A DNA stretch of 64,000 nucleotides from Falsarthrobacter nasiphocae (lineage in GTDB: Bacteria > Actinomycetota > Actinomycetes > Actinomycetales > Micrococcaceae), in the NCBI RefSeq assembly GCF_031456275.1, contig NZ_JAVDUI010000001.1:2128965-2192964 (forward strand), in the 5' to 3' direction. Below, piece after piece: positions 50,776 to 58,813 of this stretch (position 1 is its first letter; every line of letters starts with the position of its first letter). The notes beneath the pieces were generated by a model. That model was given only the letters and a program-made list of their open reading frames with translations. It was not told the DNA's origin and did no database searches. The position numbers were made by a program, and so were the translations under genes.

Positions 50776-52047
50776 ATGAAGATTGTCCTCGGCGTCGGGG
50801 CCGGCATCGCCGCCTACAAGTCTGCTCTTCTCCTCCGCCTCTTCACGGAGGCCGGCCACACGGTGCGGGTCATCCCCACGGCCGCGTCCCTCAACTTCGT
50901 CGGGGCGGCCACGTGGGAGGCCCTGAGCGGCCAGCCTGCCACGAGCGAGATCTTCGACGCCGTGGACGAGGTGCAGCACGTCCGGGTCGGCCAGGAGGCG
51001 GACCTCGTCGTCATCGCACCTGCCACGGCGGATCTCCTCGCGCGAATCGCGAGCGGGCGCGCGGACGACCTTCTGACGACGACGATCCTCGCCACCCGGG
51101 CCCCCGTCCTCCTGGCTCCGGCCATGCACACGGAGATGTGGGAGAACGCGGCCACGCGCGCCAACGTCGCCACGCTCCGCAGCCGCGGCATCACTGTCCT
51201 CGACCCGGCCGTCGGCCGCCTGACCGGCGTTGACACCGGCCCCGGCCGCCTCCCCGAGCCAGCGGTCATCCGGGACGCGGCGCTCGCCGCCGCGGGCGCT
51301 GCTGCTGGAGAGGGCGACGACGGGGCCGCGGGGGGCGAGTGGGCCGGCAGGCGCGTCGTCGTGACCCTGGGCGGAACCCGCGAGCCGCTGGACCCCGTCC
51401 GCTACCTGGGCAACCGCTCCTCCGGGAAGCAGGGACTCGCGTTTGCGCGGGCGCTCACAGCGCTGGGCGCGGACGTCAGGGTCATCGCGGGGAGCGTCGA
51501 GGTGGAGCTGGACCAGGCCATCCCGACCCGGCGGATCGCGACCGCCCTGGAGCTCGAGGCTGCCCTGGCCGAGGAGGCGCCCCACGCGGACGCGGTCATC
51601 ATGGCCGCCGCCGTCGCCGACTTCCGCCCCGCGCGCGTCGAGGGCACCAAGATCAAGAAGCGCGGCGAGACGGGTGCGCCGGTCATCGAGCTCGTGCGGA
51701 ACCCGGACATCATCGCGGGGCTCGCCGAGCGCTTCCCGCGCGGCACGGGCCCCAAGCTCGTCGCGTTCGCGGCCGAGACGGGGGACAGCCAGGGAAGCCC
51801 CGAGGACTACGCGGCCGCGAAGCTCGAGCGCAAGGGCGTGGACGCGATCTGCCTCAACGACGTCGCCGAGGGCCGCGCGTTCGGCCAGGACGAGAACCGG
51901 ATTGTCGTGCTCACCGCGGACGGCGGGCGATTCGAGGCGCAGGGCAGCAAGGACGAGGTCGCGCGGCGTGTGCTCGAGGCGCTCGGGGAGGCCCTCATGG
52001 CCGGATCGCCCGAGGGTGAGGCAGTCGGACTAGACTGGCCTGTGTGA
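50776..52047 (+). CDS. coaBC: bifunctional phosphopantothenoylcysteine decarboxylase / phosphopantothenate-cysteine ligase
   Basis: Two CoA-pathway steps in one protein of 423 residues. CoaC domain (1-180): FMN-binding [10 protein letters not shown], the active-site His68 in DEVQHVR, and the clamp PAMHTEMW (family PxMNxxMW). The usual ACG motif with the catalytic Cys reads [10 protein letters not shown] here, the form I recall from mycobacterial CoaBC. CoaB domain (190-410): [24 protein letters not shown] and AAAVADFRP, with KIKK. The ATG at 50776 has AGGAG upstream. The stop overlaps metK. Confidence 0.95.
   Translation: MKIVLGVGAGIAAYKSALLLRLFTEAGHTVRVIPTAASLNFVGAATWEALSGQPATSEIFDAVDEVQHVRVGQEADLVVIAPATADLLARIASGRADDLLTTTILATRAPVLLAPAMHTEMWENAATRANVATLRSRGITVLDPAVGRLTGVDTGPGRLPEPAVIRDAALAAAGAAAGEGDDGAAGGEWAGRRVVVTLGGTREPLDPVRYLGNRSSGKQGLAFARALTALGADVRVIAGSVEVELDQAIPTRRIATALELEAALAEEAPHADAVIMAAAVADFRPARVEGTKIKKRGETGAPVIELVRNPDIIAGLAERFPRGTGPKLVAFAAETGDSQGSPEDYAAAKLERKGVDAICLNDVAEGRAFGQDENRIVVLTADGGRFEAQGSKDEVARRVLEALGEALMAGSPEGEAVGLDWPV
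52031..52036 (+). promoter_or_regulatory. candidate internal promoter of metK (leaderless)
   Basis: TAGACT inside the end of coaBC finishes exactly 7 bases before the metK GTG, so a transcript would begin at the start codon. metK has no Shine-Dalgarno. The -35 is not recognisable. Confidence 0.4.
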
Positions 52048-53282
52048 CCCCTACTTCAAACCCCACTGTCTCCGGCGCGCAGCCTCTGCGGCTCTTCACC
52101 TCCGAGTCCGTCACGGCCGGGCATCCTGACAAGATCTGTGACCAGATCAGCGATGCCATCCTCGACGCACTCCTCGAGAAGGACCCCAACTCGCGGGTCG
52201 CCGTCGAGACGATGGCCACGACGGGCCTCGTGCACGTGGCCGGAGAGGTCACGACCGAGGCCTACGTGGAGATCCCGCAGATCGTCCGCGACACGATCCT
52301 CTCCATCGGCTACGACTCCTCCGCCAACGGTTTCGACGGCGCCCGCTGCGGCGTCTCGGTCTCGATCGGGCAGCAGTCCCCGCAGATCTTCGAGGGCGTC
52401 TTCAACTCGCGCGAGTCCCGCCTGGGCCAGGCTCTCGACCCGCGAGACGCGCAGGGCGCGGGGGACCAGGGCATCATGTTCGGCTACGCCGTCGACGAGA
52501 CGGACGTGCTCATGCCCGCCCCCATCCACCTGGCGCACCTGCTCAGCGAGCAGCTGACCCGCGTCCGCGAGAACGGCACCCTCGGGTACCTCCGCCCAGA
52601 CGGCAAGACCCAGGTGACCATCGGCTACGACGGGGACCGTCCCGTCTCCGTCGAGACCGTCGTCGTCTCGACCCAGCACGCGCAGGACGGGGACCTTGCC
52701 CGCCTTGAGGGGGACATTCGCGAGGCCGTCATCAACCCTGTGCTTCAGCGAGCGGCGGAGGCCCAGGGCCTCGACGTCTCGGACGTCAAGCACATCGTCA
52801 ACCCCGGCGGGCCGTTCGTCATCGGCGGGCCCGTGGGAGACGCCGGTCTGACCGGCCGCAAGATCATCGTCGACACGTACGGCGGCATGGCCCGCCACGG
52901 CGGCGGCGCGTTCTCCGGCAAGGACCCGAGCAAGGTGGACCGCTCGGCCGCGTACGCGATGCGCTGGGTGGCGAAGAACATCGTCGCCGCGGGCCTCGCG
53001 CGCCGGGCCGAGCTCCAGGTCGCCTACGCCATCGGCCAGGCCGCCCCCGTGGGCATCTACGTCGAGACGTTCGGCACGGAGACCGTGGACCCGACCCGGA
53101 TCGAGCGCGCCGTGCGCGAGGTGTTCGACCTCCGCCCCCTCGGCATCATCGAGGACCTCGACCTCAAGCGCCCCATCTACCGTCAGACGGCGGCCCACGG
53201 CCACTTCGGCCGCCAGGGCGCGGACTTCACGTGGGAGCAGACCAACCGCGTGGACGAGCTGCGCCGTGCCGTAGGGGCCTGA
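52044..53282 (+). CDS. metK: S-adenosylmethionine synthetase
   Basis: Makes S-adenosylmethionine from methionine and ATP. The protein has 412 residues. ATP/Mg site [16 protein letters not shown] (26-41) and the flexible-loop and phosphate motifs [12 protein letters not shown] and [19 protein letters not shown] are intact. The GTG at 52044 overlaps the coaBC stop and lacks a ribosome site; a -10 box 7 bases upstream suggests an additional leaderless transcript. No SAM riboswitch is seen. Confidence 0.97.
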   Translation: MTPTSNPTVSGAQPLRLFTSESVTAGHPDKICDQISDAILDALLEKDPNSRVAVETMATTGLVHVAGEVTTEAYVEIPQIVRDTILSIGYDSSANGFDGARCGVSVSIGQQSPQIFEGVFNSRESRLGQALDPRDAQGAGDQGIMFGYAVDETDVLMPAPIHLAHLLSEQLTRVRENGTLGYLRPDGKTQVTIGYDGDRPVSVETVVVSTQHAQDGDLARLEGDIREAVINPVLQRAAEAQGLDVSDVKHIVNPGGPFVIGGPVGDAGLTGRKIIVDTYGGMARHGGGAFSGKDPSKVDRSAAYAMRWVAKNIVAAGLARRAELQVAYAIGQAAPVGIYVETFGTETVDPTRIERAVREVFDLRPLGIIEDLDLKRPIYRQTAAHGHFGRQGADFTWEQTNRVDELRRAVGA

Positions 53283-53289
53283 CCCGCAG

Positions 53290-55413
53290 GTGGAGCGCGA
53301 GCCGGCCCTGTTCGACGCCGCCCGCGAGCCCGAGCCGCGGACGCGGCGGCTGGCGGCCGACGCGGCCGAGACGGACCCGGTGGCCCGCGTCTGGGTCGAG
53401 GCCCAGGTCCCGCAGCTGGACCGGGTGTTCGAGTACATCGTCCCCGAGACGCTGAGCTCCGACGCGATTCCCGGCGCCAAGGTCCGCGTCGTCCTCGGCG
53501 GCCAGCAGGTCAACGGGTGGATCGTCTCCCGCGAGGCCGAGCCGGAGACGGAGCACGCCCTGCGGCCTCTCAAGCGCGTCCTCTCTCCGCACCCCATCAT
53601 GACGCCCGAGCTCCTTGGGTTCCTGACCACCGTGGCGCACCGCCAGATGGGACTCGTCTCCGACCTCATGCGCCTCGCCGTCCCGCCGCGCGTCGCGGGG
53701 GTGGACTCGGCGTTTCAGCCCCAGACGGCCCGTCTGCCGCTGGGCCGCGTCCGGCCGGAGCCGTGGGCCCTGCCCGAGCCGGGGGCACTGGAGTCCACGG
53801 ACCTGCGCTCCTTCCCGGACGGGCAGGCGTTCCTCGCGAGCCTCGCCTCCGGGGGCAGCCCCCGGGCCGTCGCCGTCCTGCCCCGCGCCCAGGCCACGTG
53901 CCTCATCGGCGCGGTCGAGGCGTGCGTGCGCTCGGGTCGGCGGGCCGTCGTCGTCGTCCCCGACCACCGGCGCCTGCAGGAGCTCGACGCCGCGCTCTCC
54001 GAGGCGCTGGGCACCCACGCCGCGTCGGGGAGCGAGGACGCGCTGTTCGCGCGGCTCAGCGCGGACGACCCGCCCACGTTGCGCTACCGCAGCTACCTGC
54101 GCGCCGTGTACCAGGACGTGGACGTCGTCATCGGGACGCGGGCAGCCGCCTACGCGCCGCTGCGCGGTGTAGGCCTCGTGGCCCTGTGGGACGACGGGGA
54201 CGCCTCCCTCCTCGAGCGGCGGGCGCCGTATGCGCACGTGCGGGATGTCCTCGTGGCGAAGGCCGTCGAGGCCGGGGCCGCGTTCCTCTGCGCGGGGCAG
54301 ACCCCCACGAGCGAGGGCCTGCGCCTGACGGAGATCGGCTGGGCCCGCCTCCTCGAGCACCGGCCCGGGCCGGGCGGACGGCCCCGCGTCGTCGCGAGCG
54401 GCTCGGAGTTCGAGGCCGCGAGGGACCGCCTCGCCCAGGCCGCGCGCATCCCCTCCGTGGCCTTCCAGGCCGCGCGCCGCTCTCTGGAGCGCGGGCCGGT
54501 CCTTGTCCACGTGGCCCGGGCGGGGTACTCGCCCGTGGTCAAGTGCTCATCGTGCTTCGAGCGGGCATTGTGCCCCACGTGCCAAGGGCCCCTCGTCGTG
54601 ACGGCGAGCGCAGGGGAGAAGCGGTTCGAGTGCTCCTGGTGCGCCCGCCGCCCGGAGGGCCTCGAGTGCTCGCACTGCGGCGGGACGCGCTTCTATCAGC
54701 CGGTGGCCGGCGCCCTGCGCACGGCGGAGGAGCTCGGGCGAGCGTTCCCCGGGGTGCGGGTCGTCTCGAGCTCCGGGTCCTCGATCCGCGAGGAGGTGCC
54801 GGACGAGTCGGCCCTCGTCGTCGCGACGCCGGGGGCGGAGCCGCGCGTTCTCGCTGCGGGAGGAGCGGAGGCAGGGTACGCGGGCGCGCTCATCCTCGAC
54901 GCCGAGGCGTCCCTCGCGAGGGACTCGCTCCACGCCCTCGAGGAGGCGCTGCGGCGCTGGTTCCGTGTCATGGCTCTCGTCCGACCGGACGGGGACGTGG
55001 TGGCCACCGTCCAGGAGACGGCCGCCCTCAACGCCCTCGTGTCCTACGACCCCACACCGGCGATCCTCAGGGACGTGCGCCAGCGCGCCGAGCTCGGGCT
55101 CCCGCCGTCGGTCCGCGCCGTGACGCTGACGGGCTCCGAGGCGGGGGTCGCCGAGTTCTGGGGCCGCGTCCGTCGGGAGCTCGACGCAGACGGCCCCCTG
55201 GCCCGCGAGCCCCGCGTCATCGGTCCCGCGCCCGCGCCCGTCGAGCCCGCGGATGACCCGGGCGAGGACGCGCTCTGGCGTCTGCTCGTCCTCTTCGGCT
55301 ACCAGGACGCGCCGAGGGTGAGCGCGGCGGTCCGTGCCCGGCGGCTCCTCGACGCGACGGCGCACAAGCGCGAGCGCATTCGGGTCCGCTGCGACCCGCC
55401 CGAGATCCTCTAG
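53290..55413 (+). CDS. priA: PriA-like primosomal protein N' without helicase motifs
   Basis: Protein of 707 residues. The N-terminal 3'-end DNA-binding domain (RVFEYIVPETLS, VRVVLGGQQVNGWIV) and the cysteine-rich zinc-binding region (CSSCFERALCPTC, ECSWC, ECSHCGG at about residues 419-461) are conserved. The Walker A loop (GxGKT) is missing, and the DEAH box reads DDGD (WDDGDASLLERR), so ATP-driven unwinding is not expected. This degenerate form is known for actinobacterial PriA. It may serve only as a loading platform for restart. The GTG at 53290 follows metK by 7 bases. Confidence 0.93.
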   Translation: MEREPALFDAAREPEPRTRRLAADAAETDPVARVWVEAQVPQLDRVFEYIVPETLSSDAIPGAKVRVVLGGQQVNGWIVSREAEPETEHALRPLKRVLSPHPIMTPELLGFLTTVAHRQMGLVSDLMRLAVPPRVAGVDSAFQPQTARLPLGRVRPEPWALPEPGALESTDLRSFPDGQAFLASLASGGSPRAVAVLPRAQATCLIGAVEACVRSGRRAVVVVPDHRRLQELDAALSEALGTHAASGSEDALFARLSADDPPTLRYRSYLRAVYQDVDVVIGTRAAAYAPLRGVGLVALWDDGDASLLERRAPYAHVRDVLVAKAVEAGAAFLCAGQTPTSEGLRLTEIGWARLLEHRPGPGGRPRVVASGSEFEAARDRLAQAARIPSVAFQAARRSLERGPVLVHVARAGYSPVVKCSSCFERALCPTCQGPLVVTASAGEKRFECSWCARRPEGLECSHCGGTRFYQPVAGALRTAEELGRAFPGVRVVSSSGSSIREEVPDESALVVATPGAEPRVLAAGGAEAGYAGALILDAEASLARDSLHALEEALRRWFRVMALVRPDGDVVATVQETAALNALVSYDPTPAILRDVRQRAELGLPPSVRAVTLTGSEAGVAEFWGRVRRELDADGPLAREPRVIGPAPAPVEPADDPGEDALWRLLVLFGYQDAPRVSAAVRARRLLDATAHKRERIRVRCDPPEIL

Positions 55414-55482
55414 CGCGCTGAGCGGAGCGTGGCGGGTGGCATCGCGCGGCGGTCCCGCGTCCGTGGCCTTGCCTGCCTCGCC

Positions 55483-56604
55483 TCAGCGGCCTGAGCGTGT
55501 CCCCGCGCGCTCGATGGCCAGCCGACACGCCTCGACGAGCGCGGCGGCCGAGGTGTCCCAGGAGAAGCGCGCCGCTTGCGGCCGGGCGAGGCGCGCGAGG
55601 TCCTCGCCCTCTGTCCGGAGCCGCACGAGCCCGGCCGCCACCGCAGCAGGGTCGGTCGGGTCGAAGTAGACGGCCGCCTCGCCCGCCACCTCGCGGAAGA
55701 TCGGGATGTCGCTCACGGCGATCGGCACGCCGACGCTCATGGCCTCCACGAGCGAGAGACCGAACCCCTCGGCCCGGGACGCCGTGACGAGCCCCGTGCT
55801 CGCCTCGAGCAGCGCCCGGTAGGCGGAATCGCTCAGCCCGTCGTGGAAGACGACGTCCGCGCCGAGCCGGGACGCGAGGCTCTTCAGGCGCCGCCGGGTC
55901 CGCGGGTCGAACCGGCTCACGAGGTGCAGCCGGGCGCTGTCCACCCGGCTCACGGCGTCGATGAGCGTCTCCACGCCCTTGTACGGCATCGCCGAGCCCA
56001 TGTAGACAAAGTCCCCGCCTTGTTGCGCGGGCGTCAGCCGGAACGCGGGGTCAGGCGCGGGGAGTGCCTCGGCGGCGTTGGAGACGACGACGACGGGGGC
56101 CGCGGCCAGGCGGTGCCGCCGGATCCGCTCGGCCGTGTCGTGCGAGACGGCCGCCACGGCATCAGCCCGACCGAGGAGCCAGCGCTGAGGCGCGTAGGAG
56201 AGGTGGTAGACCCGCCACAGCGCGCGGACGGCGGCCGGCAGGTTCCGGGGCGGGGTCCGGTGCTCGTAGTAGATGAGGTCGTGGATCGTCAGGACCAGGG
56301 GGTGGCGCTTGAAGAACGAGCCGATCGTCTGCATGGGGGAGAAGACCACGTCCACCTCGAGGTCCCGCAGCGAGTGCATCGTGGCGGGCTCGCGCCAGGA
56401 GGTCGGCGGGGTCGCGAGGACGTGCGGCAGGTCCGGGAGCATGTCGAGCTGCCGCGGGTCGGAGACGATGAGCGTCACGTCCGCGAGCCGGGACGCGGCG
56501 GCGGCGAGGTTCGCGCCGAACCGGGAGATGCCGTCGTGCCGCTCGAGGCGCGTGTACCGGGCGTCGAACCCGATCCTCAGCCTCTGTTCGGGCGCCTTGC
56601 TCAT
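55483..56604 (-). CDS. GT4-family glycosyltransferase
   Basis: Protein of 373 residues with a GT-B fold. The N-terminus IGFDARYTRLERHDGISRFG is typical of GT4 mannosyltransferase-like enzymes. The middle has LTIHDLIYYEHRTP and AVSHDTAERI. The nucleotide-sugar site is YMGSAMPYKGVETLI and EGFGLSLVEAMSVGVPIAVSD, which contains the E-x7-E type pair. The acceptor is unknown; it may glycosylate a lipid or envelope glycan. The ATG at 56604 overlaps the hydrolase stop (ATGA), so the two genes form an operon. It converges with priA. Confidence 0.88.
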   Translation of the reverse strand: MSKAPEQRLRIGFDARYTRLERHDGISRFGANLAAAASRLADVTLIVSDPRQLDMLPDLPHVLATPPTSWREPATMHSLRDLEVDVVFSPMQTIGSFFKRHPLVLTIHDLIYYEHRTPPRNLPAAVRALWRVYHLSYAPQRWLLGRADAVAAVSHDTAERIRRHRLAAAPVVVVSNAAEALPAPDPAFRLTPAQQGGDFVYMGSAMPYKGVETLIDAVSRVDSARLHLVSRFDPRTRRRLKSLASRLGADVVFHDGLSDSAYRALLEASTGLVTASRAEGFGLSLVEAMSVGVPIAVSDIPIFREVAGEAAVYFDPTDPAAVAAGLVRLRTEGEDLARLARPQAARFSWDTSAAALVEACRLAIERAGTRSGR

Positions 56605-57581
56605 GCCGAGCCCCTCCCAGTCTCTCCGGCAGACTCGCCGACGACCTCGCGGACGAACGCGGCGATGGCCTCCGCCGCCTCTCCCGCGCGCTCGTAGTGG
56701 ATGAGGTGCCCCACGCCCGCGATCTCGTGGACCCGCGCCTGCGGCATGAGGGCCGCAAGCCGGGCCTGGGTCTCGGGGGTCCCGAACGCGTCCCGCGAGC
56801 CCGTGACGAGCAGCGTGGGCAGCGTAAAGGCCCCCGCGCACTCGCGGACCGAGTCCCGGATGGAGGACGCGTACGCCTCCGCGAGGACGTCCCGGCTCGC
56901 GAACCCGGCGAAGTAGGCCCGGTGCTGCTCGTCGATGTACCGGCGCATCTCGCGGTCCGTGGACGTGCGCATCATGACGGACATGGAGTCCGTGATGAGC
57001 CGGGACCGCACGAGGGGCTTCCCCAGCCACCCGGGCAGGCGCGTCGCGGCGGCGTAGTACGCCTCGGCGGCGAGAGTCGCGGCGCGCGGGGTTCCCTCGA
57101 GCGCGGGCACGGAGATCGGGTTGACGAGGACGGCGGCCTTGACCGCCGCCAGGCCGGCGTCGTCGGCCCCATCCTGCCGCGCGCCCGGGGAGAGGAGGCG
57201 GGAGACGACGACGGAGCCGAACGAATGCCCCACGAGGACCACCGGACGGCCCGGAAAGCGGCGGGCAGTGTCCGCGAGGACCTTGGCGTAGGCGGACGCG
57301 TAGCCCTCGGCCGAGTGCTCCGTCCCGTCCGACATGGGAGTCGAGGCCCCGAAGCCCGGGGCGTCCGGCACGAGCCACGTGCCGCCCGTGCGGAGGACGA
57401 TCTGCTCGAACCCGTGGTGGTCGCCGCGGAAGCCGTGCACGCCGAGGAAGACCGGCGCGCCGGACGCCGACTCCCGTGGCGGGAGCTCGTACTCGAAGAC
57501 CCTCACCGTGGCCCCGTGGGCGGCGACGTCGCGGATGACGGGGGTGGCCTCGGGGCGGGAGGCGTCGAGCAGGGCAGTCAT
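56601..57581 (-). CDS. alpha/beta-fold hydrolase
   Basis: Protein of 326 residues, cytoplasmic by appearance. The catalytic triad is readable: nucleophile Ser120 in GHSFG, Asp264 in GSRDAFGTPE and His292 in GVGHLIHYE. The oxyanion region is GVHGFRGDHHG (about 48-58). The substrate is unknown. The C-terminal region matches the standard family fold. The ATG at 57581 has no Shine-Dalgarno but a TACGCT box 7 bases upstream. It is the first gene of a two-gene operon with the glycosyltransferase. Longer in-frame openings upstream are GC noise. Confidence 0.88.
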   Translation of the reverse strand: MTALLDASRPEATPVIRDVAAHGATVRVFEYELPPRESASGAPVFLGVHGFRGDHHGFEQIVLRTGGTWLVPDAPGFGASTPMSDGTEHSAEGYASAYAKVLADTARRFPGRPVVLVGHSFGSVVVSRLLSPGARQDGADDAGLAAVKAAVLVNPISVPALEGTPRAATLAAEAYYAAATRLPGWLGKPLVRSRLITDSMSVMMRTSTDREMRRYIDEQHRAYFAGFASRDVLAEAYASSIRDSVRECAGAFTLPTLLVTGSRDAFGTPETQARLAALMPQARVHEIAGVGHLIHYERAGEAAEAIAAFVREVVGESAGETGRGSA

Positions 57582-57588
57582 GATTCTC

Positions 57589-57594
57589 AGCGTA
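57589..57594 (-). promoter_or_regulatory. candidate leaderless promoter of the hydrolase-glycosyltransferase operon
   Basis: On the minus strand TACGCT ends exactly 7 bases before the ATG at 57581. The same spacing is seen before murT and metK. No recognisable -35. Confidence 0.35.
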
Positions 57595-57702
57595 GCGCGG
57601 GGATCGGGGCAGAGCCTTGGGGCGAGGACGCAGGTGAGGCCCGGGCGTCGGGGTGGAGTCCCGGGATCCGGCTCGAGGTGGGCGAAGAGACGACGACGAG
57701 GC

Positions 57703-58674
57703 TCAGGGCCGGGCGGCGGGGCCGTCCTCCGCGAGCAGGCGCCGGGCGGCCTTGTCGTCGAGGACGACGTCCGTGATGTACCCGCCCGCGAGCGCCGCCC
57801 GCAGGCCAGGGACCTTCGCGGCGGAGGACAGGACGCAGATGCGCTTCGGCGCGCGCAGGAGAACGTCGAACTCAGGCGCAGAGGACCGGGCGTTGACGGG
57901 GATGCCCTCGTCGCTGCCGTCGGCGAGGAAGAAGCGCGTGGCGATGTCTCCCGCGACGCCCAGGCGCTCCAGCTCCCGCAGGTCCGCGGGCTCGAGGTAC
58001 CCGCCGACATACACGTGGGACGGGCTCTCCGGGTCCAGGGCGCCGATGCCGAAGACCGCCATGGACATGCGCGCCTGGAGCGCGGTGATGCGGGCCACCG
58101 AGCGCTCCTTCCACATGAGCTCGCGGGTGAGCGGTGAGTCGAAGAGCGCGGGGACGGGAAACTGCTCGATCGAGGCGCCGAAGGCCTGGCCGAACCGGCG
58201 CAGGATCTCGCTCGTGTAGTGGATGCCGCTCGTGAAGGTGTTGCCGGCGCCGTTGAGCTGGACGATGGTCGTCTCGTTGGTCTTCTTGGGCGGCAGGTGG
58301 CGGGCGACGGCGGAGATCGTCGAGCCCCAGGCGACGCCGATGACCGATCCCGGGACCACCTCAGAGGCGATCAGTCTCGCCGCGAACGCTGCCGTGGACT
58401 CGAGGACCTCGGACGAGCGTGCGCGGGGCGAACAGGGGACGACGACGGCGCCGATCCCGTACCGCTCGGCGATGCGGCGCTCGAGCTGGGCGGGGGTGTC
58501 GAGCGAGGGGTGGACATGGATCTCGACGTGGCCCAGGTCCCGGGCGCGGGCGATCCACCGTGAGACTGTGGAACGGCTCGTCTTGAACTCGTGGGCGATG
58601 GACTCCATGGTCCGGCCCTCGAGATAGTGCATTCGTGCAGCGATGACGGCCTGATCGGGGGTGGGTTTGCCCAT
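57703..58674 (-). CDS. SorC-family sugar-binding transcriptional regulator
   Basis: Protein of 323 residues. An N-terminal helix-turn-helix (about 8-42, with YLEGRTMESIAHEFKTSRST) is followed by a large SorC-type effector domain (about 60-315), including IGVAWGSTISAVARHL. Such proteins bind phosphorylated sugars or polyols. It is divergent from glpD-glpF-glpK, so glycerol 3-phosphate or a related molecule is the likely effector and the glp genes the likely target; this is inference. The ATG at 58674 puts the HTH at the very N-terminus, with GGAGTCCGGGAAAC upstream. An extension to 58779 would overlap the operator region. Confidence 0.88.
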   Translation of the reverse strand: MGKPTPDQAVIAARMHYLEGRTMESIAHEFKTSRSTVSRWIARARDLGHVEIHVHPSLDTPAQLERRIAERYGIGAVVVPCSPRARSSEVLESTAAFAARLIASEVVPGSVIGVAWGSTISAVARHLPPKKTNETTIVQLNGAGNTFTSGIHYTSEILRRFGQAFGASIEQFPVPALFDSPLTRELMWKERSVARITALQARMSMAVFGIGALDPESPSHVYVGGYLEPADLRELERLGVAGDIATRFFLADGSDEGIPVNARSSAPEFDVLLRAPKRICVLSSAAKVPGLRAALAGGYITDVVLDDKAARRLLAEDGPAARP

Positions 58675-58710
58675 GTTTCCCGGACTCCTCGGGGTTGCGA
58701 GCGGGACGCG

Positions 58711-58724
58711 TGCACGTTCGTGCA
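58711..58724. promoter_or_regulatory. palindromic candidate operator between the SorC gene and glpD
   Basis: TGCACG-TT-CGTGCA is a perfect 6-bp dyad. It lies 37 bases upstream of the regulator start and 6 bases ahead of a possible -35 for glpD. A related site TGCATTCGTGCA occurs inside the regulator's first codons (58628-58639), 85 bases away, sharing TTCGTGCA. Confidence 0.45.
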
Positions 58725-58730
58725 TCGCCG

Positions 58731-58759
58731 TTGAGTCTACCCCGGCAGGGGCGTAGATG
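58731..58759 (+). promoter_or_regulatory. candidate promoter of glpD-glpF-glpK
   Basis: TTGAGT (58731-58736) and TAGATG (58754-58759) are spaced by 17 bases, just after the palindrome. The -10 match is poor. Confidence 0.3.
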
Positions 58760-58813
58760 TTAGGTGAAACACACGTCACACTCCGGGCTCACCGCCCGGA
58801 CGAAGGAGGAGTC

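Noticed and set aside
58759-58772. GTTAGGTGAAACAC ahead of glpD resembles GTTAGGAGAAACAC ahead of glpK (61353-61366)
   Set aside because: The glpK copy is its ribosome-binding site and the glpD copy has no matching role at that distance. With only two copies, chance is a sufficient explanation.
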